DNA of 44,437 bases from an uncultured Oscillospiraceae bacterium (GTDB taxonomy: Bacteria > Bacillota > Clostridia > Oscillospirales > Oscillospiraceae). The notes below the pieces were generated by a model, which was not told where the DNA came from, made no database searches, and was given only the letters and a program-made list of their open reading frames with translations. Position numbers and translations under genes: made by a program. Shown here piece after piece: positions 1-6,505 of this stretch; the first letter of the stretch is position 1, and each line of letters starts with the position of its first letter. The DNA lies in the NCBI GenBank assembly GCA_944385535.1, contig CALWXR010000020.1, positions 1 to 44,437 of the forward strand, in the 5' to 3' direction.

Positions 1-1038
1 CAGGATATTGCCGACGCACTCGGTATCTCCAGAAACACCGTATCCAAAGCAATCAACAATACCGAAGGTCTGGCAGACACCACCAGAGAAAGGATCCTGC
101 AGAAAGCCATTGAAATGGGTTATAAGCAGTTTTCCTACGCCGGTTCCCTTGCCGCCATTTCCGGCGCGCCTGCCACCGCTGAAGCAGAACGCCCTGTAGC
201 ACCCGGATATCAGGGGGAAATCGCCTTGCTCACCGGTTCTTTCCTGACGCATTCTCATTTTGCGTCCCTGATGCTGGATAAATTTCAGCGAGAAATCTCT
301 CAGCTGGGCTACACCATGAACACCCATCGGGTCACAGGAACAGAGCTTGCCAACAAGACCCTTCCGATTACCATGAACATGGAGCAGGTCAAAGCGATCA
401 TGTGCATTGAGATGTTTGACTGGGATTACGACGAGATGCTCTGCGGTCTGGATATTCCCGTTCTGTTCGTGGACGGCCCCGCCAAGCGCAGCGGAAAAAG
501 CCTGCCCGCAGACCAGCTCTATATGGATAATACTACCGAAATTACCCGGTTTGTCAATGATATGCTGGAAAAAGGATTCACGAAGATTGGTTTCGTTGGA
601 AATTATGACCACTGCCAGTCTTTCTATGAGCGATACACCGCCTACTATTTAACCATGGTTATGGCAGGACACAACGTAGAGGATCGATTTGTTATCAAAT
701 ATAATCAGCTTTCGGAAATGCAGGATCAAATTTCTGCTCTGAAGGAACTGCCGGATGTATTCGTCTGCGCCAATGATTTTGTGGCGACGGACCTGATGCA
801 GGCGCTGGCTGCGGTGGGAAAGCGGGTGCCGGAGGATGTCCGCATCTGCGGCTTTGACGATTCCGCTGAGTCCAGGCTCAGCAAGCCTGCCCTGACCACG
901 GTGCATATCCACACCCAGATCATTGCCTTCTCCGCTGTGCATCTGCTGATTTCCAGAATCAAGGAACCTTCTCTGGATTACCGCACAGTTCACACCGAAA
1001 CCAATTTGATCTACCGTGAATCCACGGGCACGCTTTGA
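1..1038 (+). CDS. LacI-family transcriptional regulator (5' end outside window)
   Basis: The reading frame is open from base 1, so the start lies upstream. The first residues are a LacI-type helix-turn-helix (GISRNTVSKAIN at about residues 8-19), followed by the hinge region and a periplasmic-binding-protein-like effector domain that ends with the family motif CGFDDS near residue 285. Members bind operator DNA as dimers and respond to a sugar or related ligand, usually controlling a neighbouring carbohydrate locus. The stop (1036-1038) sits inside the ribosome-binding region of the next gene, a YesL-like membrane protein, so the three genes to 2404 look co-transcribed. The ligand cannot be told from the sequence. 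Only a few N-terminal residues appear to be missing. Confidence 0.9.
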   Translation, partial: QDIADALGISRNTVSKAINNTEGLADTTRERILQKAIEMGYKQFSYAGSLAAISGAPATAEAERPVAPGYQGEIALLTGSFLTHSHFASLMLDKFQREISQLGYTMNTHRVTGTELANKTLPITMNMEQVKAIMCIEMFDWDYDEMLCGLDIPVLFVDGPAKRSGKSLPADQLYMDNTTEITRFVNDMLEKGFTKIGFVGNYDHCQSFYERYTAYYLTMVMAGHNVEDRFVIKYNQLSEMQDQISALKELPDVFVCANDFVATDLMQALAAVGKRVPEDVRICGFDDSAESRLSKPALTTVHIHTQIIAFSAVHLLISRIKEPSLDYRTVHTETNLIYRESTGTL

Positions 1039-1046
1039 GGATTGTT

Positions 1047-1697
1047 ATGAGACTGTTTTCTTATGACAGCAAGTTCAGCCAGATCATGCTGAAACTTTGC
1101 TACGGCTGCTATCTGAACCTTCTGTGGTTTGTATGCTCCCTTCCGGTGTTCACAATTGGCGCATCTACTGCGGCACTGTATGATGTGACACTTCAAATAG
1201 CTCGTGAGGAAGATCCGCCGCTGACCTCCCGGTTTTTCCATGCATTCCGGGAGAATTTCCGGCAGGCGACCACTCTGTGGCTGATTTTGCTGATGCTGGG
1301 CATCCTGCTGGGAGCGGATGGATACATTCTCTACCACCTTTACAAAGGCACCACCGGCATTGTGTCCGTGATCTGCACTCTGGGTCTGGCGCTGATCATT
1401 GTGGCAGCGATCGCTTATGTAATTGTGCTGATCTATGTTTTTCCGTTGGTTGCCAGTGTAAAAAACACCAACTGGGCAATGCTGAAAAACTCCCTGCTTA
1501 TCGGCATTCACTATTTGTTCTGCACAATTCTGGTGTTTGCAATCCACTTCGCTATGTTTTTTGCTGTGGTTGCGATTTTTACACCGCTGATTATTTTCGG
1601 TGAGGGTCTGTGTGCCCTGCTCAGTTCCTATCTGTTAGGCAGAGTGATCCGCGCGTGCTCCTATGACCCGGCGGAGGAGAATGGAGGAGACCAATGA
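1047..1697 (+). CDS. YesL family (DUF624) membrane protein
   Basis: 216 aa. The N-terminal signature CSLPVFTIGASTAALY following a hydrophobic stretch is typical of the YesL/DUF624 family, and four to five membrane segments can be seen (about residues 20-45, 75-100, 105-135, 145-165, 168-195). The function of the family is unknown; members sit in polysaccharide-utilisation and ABC sugar-transport loci. I chose the ATG at 1047 because GAGG (1037-1040) lies 6 nt upstream; a TTG at 1035 overlapping the LacI stop is possible. The end overlaps the next start by 4 nt (ATGA), indicating translational coupling. Confidence 0.85.
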   Translation: MRLFSYDSKFSQIMLKLCYGCYLNLLWFVCSLPVFTIGASTAALYDVTLQIAREEDPPLTSRFFHAFRENFRQATTLWLILLMLGILLGADGYILYHLYKGTTGIVSVICTLGLALIIVAAIAYVIVLIYVFPLVASVKNTNWAMLKNSLLIGIHYLFCTILVFAIHFAMFFAVVAIFTPLIIFGEGLCALLSSYLLGRVIRACSYDPAEENGGDQ

Positions 1698-2404
1698 AGC
1701 TGTCCCCGGAGGAGCGCCGCCAGCAGCGGGAAGGCTTCCGACAGCTGACGCCAGCGAAAAAGCTGGAACACATCTGGCTGTACTACAAAGCGCCGATTCT
1801 TCTGACCATCCTTGCGTTGGGCATCCTGGTGTCCGGGGTGTATCGGGCAGCAACCAAAAAAGACCCAGTGATGTATCTTGCCTGTCTGAATGTTTCCGTG
1901 GGCGAGGATATGGAAGCCCAGTTGACGGAGGACTATCTGACCTGCCGTGGGCTGAATTCCAAGCGCGCCGAGATGCGCCTCTACCGGGATCTGTACCTGT
2001 CCGATGATCCCGCCGCCTCCGATCACGAATACGCCTACGCATCCAGAATGAAGCTGCTGGCAACGATCAATTCCAAGCAATTGGATTTGGTTCTCATGAA
2101 CCGGGAAGCCTACGATCTCTGCTCTGCCAGCGGCTATCTGCTGGATTTAACGAATTTGGTGGATTCCGCTTATCTGACCGCCAATCAGGTCATTCTGGAA
2201 GACAACGCCGTGGAGTACAATCTGAATGAGGCACAGGAATATATAGCAGTGACGCAAACCCAAAGCAATGCGGTGGAGTTGACCCAACTTTCTGCTTTTC
2301 AGGAAGCCGGTTTCTCTGGCAGCGTGTATATCGGTATCATTGCCAATACTCCACGACTGCCTGAGTGCCAAGACTATCTTGACTACCTGATTTCTACCGA
2401 CTGA
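1694..2404 (+). CDS. Single-pass membrane protein coupled to YesL, function unknown
   Basis: 236 aa. A charged cytoplasmic N-terminus (residues 1-33) is followed by one membrane segment (about 34-55, APILLTILALGILVSG) and an outer domain of about 180 residues. The outer part contains segments such as QLDLVLMNREAYDLC and GYLLDLTNLVD that resemble ligand-binding-protein folds, but I cannot assign a family with certainty. It overlaps yesL by 4 nt and ends the operon that begins with the LacI regulator. The pairing of a YesL protein with such a one-pass partner suggests a joint envelope role; this is inference. Confidence 0.7.
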   Translation: MKLSPEERRQQREGFRQLTPAKKLEHIWLYYKAPILLTILALGILVSGVYRAATKKDPVMYLACLNVSVGEDMEAQLTEDYLTCRGLNSKRAEMRLYRDLYLSDDPAASDHEYAYASRMKLLATINSKQLDLVLMNREAYDLCSASGYLLDLTNLVDSAYLTANQVILEDNAVEYNLNEAQEYIAVTQTQSNAVELTQLSAFQEAGFSGSVYIGIIANTPRLPECQDYLDYLISTD

Positions 2405-2463
2405 AACAATACAGGAATGTCTCACCCAAGAGTGATACAGCCCCAAAAATAATGGAGAAATAA

Positions 2464-2496
2464 CGACAGCCGGCTCTATGAAAGAGTCGGCTGTCG
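2464..2496 (+). terminator. Inverted repeat after the LacI-YesL operon
   Basis: GACAGCCGGCTC (2465-2476) and GAGTCGGCTGTC (2484-2495) form a 12-bp stem with one G-T wobble and a 7-nt loop, 60 nt after the operon stop. There is no T-tract, so it may be a weak or factor-dependent terminator, or only an mRNA-end structure. Confidence 0.4.
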
Positions 2497-2577
2497 GTGT
2501 ATCATGAAAGAGTGAAACAAAAAACGTACAAAATGTGCCTCGACCCCAGAACGGAGCCGAGGCATTGAATATATGAT

Positions 2578-2886
2578 TTATTCAGCAATCTGTATTTCCT
2601 GCGCTAACCGAATGCCGACCTGTACCCCGTGCACAAACCCGGAGCGTTCATGATCCCGGCAGAGGGCGCAGACAGGATTGATAATCCAGTCCATTTCCCG
2701 CAGGGGCATCCCGTTCAACAAGCGGTACAATTCACCAAAATCCGCTTTGATCTGGTCATCGTCTATGCGATTCGCATCGCCGTAAGCCTCGTAGAGCAGC
2801 GAAAGGATCGATTCGCCATCTCCCAGCTTCAGTTTGCGGGACGCAACATAGGTTTCAAGTGCCTGGATATATTCCGCCATGTTCAT
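2578..2886 (-). CDS. Conserved small protein of a Clostridial mobile-element scar
   Basis: About 102 aa starting MNMAEYIQALETY. The sequence is acidic and mostly helical, with the conserved-looking segment IINPVCALCRDHERSG (two Cys, one His) and a C-terminal VGIRLAQE. From memory, similar small ORFs occur beside tnpV in Clostridial transposons, but I cannot name the function. The open frame extends upstream to 3099, but that part reads through the IS110-derived repeat and is unlikely to be coding. The start could be any of the Met codons at 2898, 2886 or 2880; a purine-rich AAAGG near 2900 is best placed for 2886. Confidence 0.6.
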   Translation of the reverse strand: MNMAEYIQALETYVASRKLKLGDGESILSLLYEAYGDANRIDDDQIKADFGELYRLLNGMPLREMDWIINPVCALCRDHERSGFVHGVQVGIRLAQEIQIAE

Positions 2887-2966
2887 ACATATGACCATAC
2901 CTTTCCGCTGCGCTACAAGGCACAAAACAGCATGAAACTGAATTGCCACTAACACAGCTATAGAAT

Positions 2967-3191
2967 ATTTGTTAGAATATACTTGAGGATGCAGGCACAC
3001 TACAGAGCACGTGGAGCTGAGTGGGAACAGTCTGCTGACTGACCGAATACATATGTGTGCCGGACACTCTTTCAAGCACAAATAAATAGGGCTTTGCACC
3101 CTGTAAACTTATCTTTGGAGAGACAGACTAAGGTGGTCTGTCTTCGTACGCCCTTTTCGGGATGGTGCTTAAATCACAATGTTTCAAGCTT
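2967..3191. mobile_element. 225-bp deletion derivative (MITE-like) of the IS110-family element at 10581-12165
   Basis: Both ends match the complete IS110 element in this window, but there is no transposase. At the left, 2967-3000 aligns without gaps to 10581-10614 and is followed by the shared block CTACAGAxCxCGTGGAG and TGAGTGG (3000-3024; 10614-10638). The block GTAAACTTATCT is at 3103-3114 (10723-10734). At the right, CGCCCTTTTCGGGATGG and GCTTAAAT continue to GTTTCAAGCTT (3149-3191; 12123-12165). The 78 nt between the two left blocks differ strongly between the copies although their length is similar (84 nt in the full copy). A perfect 8-bp hairpin (AGACAGAC 3121-3128, GTCTGTCT 3136-3143) precedes the right end. 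It lies at the 3' end of tnpV. Confidence 0.75.
3000..3114 (+). ncRNA. Candidate bridge-RNA gene in the IS110-derived element
   Basis: The segment keeps the flanking framework of the left-end non-coding region of the full IS110 copy (10614-10734), while the interior between 3025 and 3102 has diverged. Conserved outer stems with variable inner loops are what is known for IS110 bridge RNAs, whose loops pair with target and donor DNA. Transcription is not shown; in this family it is driven from the joined ends of the excised circle. Assignment is inference. Confidence 0.4.
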
Positions 3192-3531
3192 AAATCAGCT
3201 CTTCTCGGACAATTTCCTCGGCTCTGGCGTGGATATTGTTCATGCGCTGCACCCATGCCATTGGGTCGCTGGCTTTCAGAGCTTCTGTGATTCCCTCGGC
3301 AATCTTCAACTGGTCGCTTATCCGCTCCAGCCTGTCCTGCGCCTGCTTGTTCAGATCTGCAAGGTATGTCCACAGCTCACCGGACAGAAGCAAGCTGTTA
3401 TAGCGGATCGGCTGGTATTTCCTCAAATACTCCCGGTGCATTCGTCCCCACTTGCCAATGGGACGGGTTTCCTCCGGCAGTGTCAGGTCTGGAATAAAGT
3501 AATCCCCTGCGCGGATATAGTGGATGTTCAT
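3190..3531 (-). CDS. tnpV: TnpV-family transposon protein
   Basis: 113 aa. The sequence has the order of landmarks seen in TnpV proteins of Tn4451/Tn4453-like integrative elements: an N-terminal RAGDYFIPDLTLPEE, a central GRMHREYLRKY, and a C-terminal WVQRMNNIHARAEEIV. The role of TnpV in mobility is not understood. The stop codon (3190-3192) coincides with the right end of the IS110-derived repeat, so the last residues may have been supplied by that insertion; relatives usually carry a few more. No large serine recombinase (TnpX) is present nearby, so this is a relic rather than an active transposon. Confidence 0.8.
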   Translation of the reverse strand: MNIHYIRAGDYFIPDLTLPEETRPIGKWGRMHREYLRKYQPIRYNSLLLSGELWTYLADLNKQAQDRLERISDQLKIAEGITEALKASDPMAWVQRMNNIHARAEEIVREELI

Positions 3532-3636
3532 GTGGTCAGTCCCCCTTTATTTTGATACGGTCATTATATCGGAGAACAGCAGCAATGTCGATTGTACCGC
3601 AAAGCACAAATGGCATGCTAAAATACCTCAAAAAGC

Positions 3637-3783
3637 AAAAAAGCCCAAAGAAATTCAAACTTCTCAGGGCTGTAATTATGTGGTTCTCCTCTATTGGCGC
3701 ACACATGAGCCAGCAGGCCCACACAGCAGGGTGTTTTATTCGGGTTTGCAGACACAGCAGCAGCCTCCTCCCAAGGGTCATTA
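3637..3783 (-). ncRNA. Candidate structured small RNA of about 150 nt (class uncertain, possibly 6S-like)
   Basis: On the minus strand a sigma-A promoter (TCGACG, 17 nt, TATAAT; 3789-3817) is followed by about 110 nt without a convincing protein and then a rho-independent terminator: AGCCC/GGGCT closing stem (3642-3646, 3667-3671), inner AGAA/TTCT pairs, and a run of six T. The body has several local hairpins, for example GGGCC-TGCT-GGCTC and ACAC/GTGT near the middle, and GTAAT near the 5' end can pair with ATTAC just before the terminator. The long, bulged rod would suit a 6S RNA, but I do not recognise the class with certainty. An 84-codon ORF across it has no ribosome-binding site. Confidence 0.5.
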
Positions 3784-3788
3784 CGGGC

Positions 3789-3817
3789 ATTATACCACAG
3801 AAAGAAAGATCCGTCGA
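3789..3817 (-). promoter_or_regulatory. Sigma-A promoter of the candidate small RNA
   Basis: On the minus strand, -35 TCGACG (3812-3817), 17-nt spacer, -10 TATAAT (3789-3794). The expected start is near 3782. Confidence 0.6.
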
Positions 3818-3885
3818 GCGCGGGGCCGGGATTTTTCCAAGTCCTCCGTTCAGCCCCCGCTCCGCGAACGGCCTTGCGGGTAAAT

Positions 3886-4317
3886 CATACTGATTCTCTT
3901 TTATGCTTATCTGGTTAACTCAGCTTCCGCAAGAAACCAGGTTTTCTATCAGAAAGTATGATGCAAATGGGGGAAAGGTTTGGCGCATCCCTCGTCCGAG
4001 TGCTCCCCTACCCTGCCGGGGGCCTTCCTTTCTTGTCTCGGCAAGAAAGGAAGCAAAGAAGCCGACCGGGGAGGCGCTGAACGCTGGCCAGCTCCCGCGC
4101 CAGAGCCGCCCTCCCCGGACCTCTCCCGGCGCGCACTTGGTAAGTGCCGGTATACCCTTTCGCCGCTGAATGGGTACGGTGCCCGAATCGGTACACAGCA
4201 TCCCAATCACTGCCCAGACTTAAGCCTGTAATTTTTCAGGGAAGCCCGGAGGAATCAACGAACATTCCTCTCTCACCGGCACTGGCAGGGCCTTTGCTGA
4301 ACCAAGTCGATAAGCAT
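3886..4317. repeat. 415-bp structured intergenic repeat, copy 1
   Basis: The core 3903-4317 has the same length (415 bp) as the second copy at 29517-29931 and the two are nearly identical in the centre. Its ends are inverted: ATGCTTATC (3903-3911) and GATAAGCAT (4309-4317), with further imperfect pairing inward. Inside are a perfect 12-bp hairpin (CTTCCTTTCTTG 4024-4035, CAAGAAAGGAAG 4042-4053) and a long GC-rich stem closed by CCGGGGAGG / CCTCCCCGG. An outer arm CATACTGATTCTCTTTT lies at 3886-3902. Open frames across it in several frames are not genes. Similar ORFs are, from memory, common spurious predictions in gut Clostridia. Confidence 0.8.
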
Positions 4318-4372
4318 ATTAACTTTTTTGCCGCTGCGGCGGCAAATTCTGCGAAGCTTTTTCGACACTCTG

Positions 4373-4405
4373 AGCGAATCCCCCGCCTGCGGCGGGGGAT
4401 TCGCT
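4373..4405 (-). terminator. Perfect 15-bp hairpin after the ddl-DUF1934 genes
   Basis: AGCGAATCCCCCGCC (4373-4387) and its exact complement (4391-4405) enclose a 3-nt loop, directly after the DUF1934 stop. No T-tract follows in either direction, so it may work as an mRNA-end stabiliser or pause hairpin. Confidence 0.5.
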
Positions 4406-4409
4406 GTTA

Positions 4410-4835
4410 TTATTCCTTTGCCCGGATATCCAGGTGATAGTCGATCACACCGGCTTCGGTGTTTTCTATGTTGATATGATACACCAGATCAATAACGCCG
4501 CCGTCAGGTACAATATCATAGAATACACTGTCCGAGCGCACGGTAATCATCAGCGCGCCGAAGGGCATCTGATACAGAGAATCGTGGCTCTGCCCCTCCT
4601 GGAAGATCATTTGAGAGTTCAGCGCCCCGGTTCGGGTCAGCGTTACCTTCCCCGGCTCCACCCGGAAGGTGGTAGTAACGCCGGAAAGGCCGGTGAGCTC
4701 GCTTTCCTCATAGCTGATGTCCCAGCCCCCGTCCCGAAAGGTCATGACCCCTTCCGTCAACAGTTCAATGACCTCCGGCTCCTGGCCCACATAGCGCTGC
4801 CGTCCCTGAATGGACAAAATCACCGGCTGCTTCAT
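4410..4835 (-). CDS. DUF1934 (YwiB-like) beta-barrel protein
   Basis: 141 aa, matching the usual size of DUF1934 proteins. Typical features are the N-terminal VILSIQGRQRY, the central WDISYEESELTGLSGVTT and a C-terminal YHINIENTEAGVIDYHLDI, a string of beta strands forming a lipocalin-like barrel. The molecular function of the family is unknown. The start ATG overlaps the stop of ddl by 4 nt, so both are translated from one message. It ends next to a strong hairpin at 4373-4405. Confidence 0.85.
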   Translation of the reverse strand: MKQPVILSIQGRQRYVGQEPEVIELLTEGVMTFRDGGWDISYEESELTGLSGVTTTFRVEPGKVTLTRTGALNSQMIFQEGQSHDSLYQMPFGALMITVRSDSVFYDIVPDGGVIDLVYHINIENTEAGVIDYHLDIRAKE

Positions 4836-5902
4836 TTGTGTGCCTCCACCGCAAATCGCAGCAGCTCATCGATCAGCTGACTGTAGGGAATGCCGCTGGC
4901 GGCAAACAGCTTGGGATACATGGAAATGGAGGTAAAGCCGGGGATGGTGTTGATCTCGTTGAATACCACCCGGTTTTCATCGAAGGTAACAAAGAAGTCC
5001 ACCCGGCTCAGGCCCTGGCAGCCTACGGCGTTGTAAATCTTGATGGCCGCGTCCCGAACAATCTCCTCCACCTGGGAGGGGATCCGGGCGGGAATATAGG
5101 CCGTGGAGGTATCGGTAATATACTTGGCGTCGTAGTCGTAGAACTCCGCCCCGGAATCGATCTCGCCGCAGACGGAGGCCACCGGGTTATCATTGCCCAT
5201 GACCGCCACTTCGATCTCCCGGCCCCGGATAAACTCCTCCACCAGGATCTTGCTGTCAAATTTGGCGGCGTACCGCAGCGCGCTGCGGAGCACATCCCGA
5301 TCCGTGGCCTTGCTCACACCTACAGAAGAGCCGGTGCCCGAGGGCTTGACGAACATGGGATACCGGAACCGGCTTTCCAAAAAGTCCAGGGTGTTCTCCA
5401 CACGGTTGTCCAGCTCGCCCCGGCGCACCAGCTGCCAGGCCGCCTGGGGAATGCCCACGCTGTCTGCCACCAGCTTGGTCAGGGTCTTGTCCATTGCCAC
5501 GGCGGACGACGCCACATTGGGCCCTACATAGGGGATCCCCGCCATTTGCAGCAGGCCCTGCATCGCCCCGTCCTCCCCGTTTTCTCCGTGAAGCACCGGA
5601 AACACCACATCGATCCGTTCCCGAACCACACAGTCTCCCTCAAAGCTGAGCAGGCCCTGTCCCCGCACAGGGGAGATGGCAGCCCGGCGGTTGGCAGGAT
5701 GGGAACGCCACTCTCCGGTGGGGAGCATGGAATAGTCCTTGCCCCCGAAAAGAATCCAGTCCCCTTCCTTTGTGATGCCCACCGGGAAGAGATTATACTT
5801 GCTCGGATCGATGTTGTTCAGTACCGACTCGGCAGACCGCAGGGAGACCTCATGCTCCGGGCTCATTCCGCCGAAGAGGATGCAGACACTGAGTTTTTTC
5901 AC
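4832..5902 (-). CDS. ddl: D-alanine--D-alanine ligase
   Basis: 356 aa ATP-grasp enzyme that joins two D-Ala for the peptidoglycan stem peptide. Seen: N-terminal VCILFGGMSPEHEVSLRSA, VFPVLHGENGEDGAMQGLL, the ATP-binding FVKPSGTGSSVGVSKA, the omega-loop FYDYDAKYI typical of true Ddl rather than of D-Ala-D-Lac ligases, and the metal-binding FNEINTIPGFTS. The start is a GTG at 5902 with GAGG 7 nt upstream. It is followed by the overlapping DUF1934 gene and lies divergent from the small gene at 6025. murC is encoded close by on the same strand. Confidence 0.97.
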   Translation of the reverse strand: MKKLSVCILFGGMSPEHEVSLRSAESVLNNIDPSKYNLFPVGITKEGDWILFGGKDYSMLPTGEWRSHPANRRAAISPVRGQGLLSFEGDCVVRERIDVVFPVLHGENGEDGAMQGLLQMAGIPYVGPNVASSAVAMDKTLTKLVADSVGIPQAAWQLVRRGELDNRVENTLDFLESRFRYPMFVKPSGTGSSVGVSKATDRDVLRSALRYAAKFDSKILVEEFIRGREIEVAVMGNDNPVASVCGEIDSGAEFYDYDAKYITDTSTAYIPARIPSQVEEIVRDAAIKIYNAVGCQGLSRVDFFVTFDENRVVFNEINTIPGFTSISMYPKLFAASGIPYSQLIDELLRFAVEAHK

Positions 5903-6024
5903 GTGATCGCCTCATTCCACAGATAAATTTAACCGTTGATGATATAATTTACAATTTCCATCTGGAAATCCATGAATTTGATGCTATAATGAAGAAAAAT
6001 CCTGGGACGCAAGGAGGGTAAACC

Positions 6025-6417
6025 ATGCAAATCAATCTGACTTCCAAAGAATTCCGCCGGCTGCTGGATCTGGTGTACATCGGCAACTGGGTCTTAAACT
6101 CCACCCGGGGCAGCGACCGCTTCGCCGACTATGATGATCTGGAAAGCAAGCTCTTTGCCCTTTCCCCCGCCCTGTCGGAGCAGTGGAACGACACCATCGT
6201 TCCCTCCCGGGCCTATCGGGAAGGGGGCATCCACGAAGCCATTGCCTATTATGAAGACAATATCTTCTATGAGATCCTGGCAGAGGAACTGTCCCGCCGG
6301 GATATGGACTACCCGGAAATTACCGAAGAAAACTACGATGAGATCGTAGGCAGAATGGATCAGTATATGTCGGAATTTGAATTGTCCGGCGTAGACCACC
6401 TGGTATTGGAGCAGTAA
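6025..6417 (+). CDS. Conserved hypothetical protein, 130 aa
   Basis: A small, very acidic cytoplasmic protein with no membrane segment or signal peptide. Recognisable stretches are FRRLLDLVYIGNWVLNS near the N-terminus and EENYDEIVGRMDQYMSEF near the C-terminus. I do not recognise a named family. The start is firm: AAGGAGGG lies 8 nt upstream of the ATG and a TATAAT box is at 5985-5990. A strong terminator follows at 6432-6461, so it is a single-gene unit facing away from ddl and toward murC. Confidence 0.75.
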   Translation: MQINLTSKEFRRLLDLVYIGNWVLNSTRGSDRFADYDDLESKLFALSPALSEQWNDTIVPSRAYREGGIHEAIAYYEDNIFYEILAEELSRRDMDYPEITEENYDEIVGRMDQYMSEFELSGVDHLVLEQ

Positions 6418-6431
6418 CGGAATGGTTTATT

Positions 6432-6461
6432 GAAATGTGCCGGTTCTTCCGGCACATTTTT
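6432..6461 (+). terminator. Rho-independent terminator between the 6025 gene and murC
   Basis: ATGTGCCGG and CCGGCACAT form a stem with loop TTCTT, followed by TTTTTT on the plus strand. It lies 15 nt after the gene at 6025 and could also stop murC transcripts on the minus strand, where the tract is shorter. Confidence 0.85.
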
Positions 6462-6505
6462 TCAATCCGCTGCTGACCCCTTCACGCCCGGCCCCGGCAT
6501 TTTCC

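Noticed and set aside
3536..3790. 84-codon minus-strand ORF upstream of tnpV
   Set aside because: It covers the candidate sRNA and its terminator, starts at the -10 box and has no ribosome-binding site.
3920..4231. Overlapping ORFs in the 415-bp repeats (also 29521-29846)
   Set aside because: They run in several frames on both strands, are rich in Pro, Arg and Gly, and follow the hairpins of a non-coding repeat.
4832..5902. Vancomycin-type D-Ala-D-Lac ligase
   Set aside because: The omega loop has the FYDYDAKY pattern of normal Ddl, and no vanH or vanX genes are near.
4838..5926. Long plus-strand ORF opposite ddl
   Set aside because: Antisense shadow of a complete D-Ala-D-Ala ligase; no ribosome-binding site and no domain. 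The same holds for 6437-7849 (murC), 8886-10634 (UPF0210) and 37934-38818 (aminotransferase).
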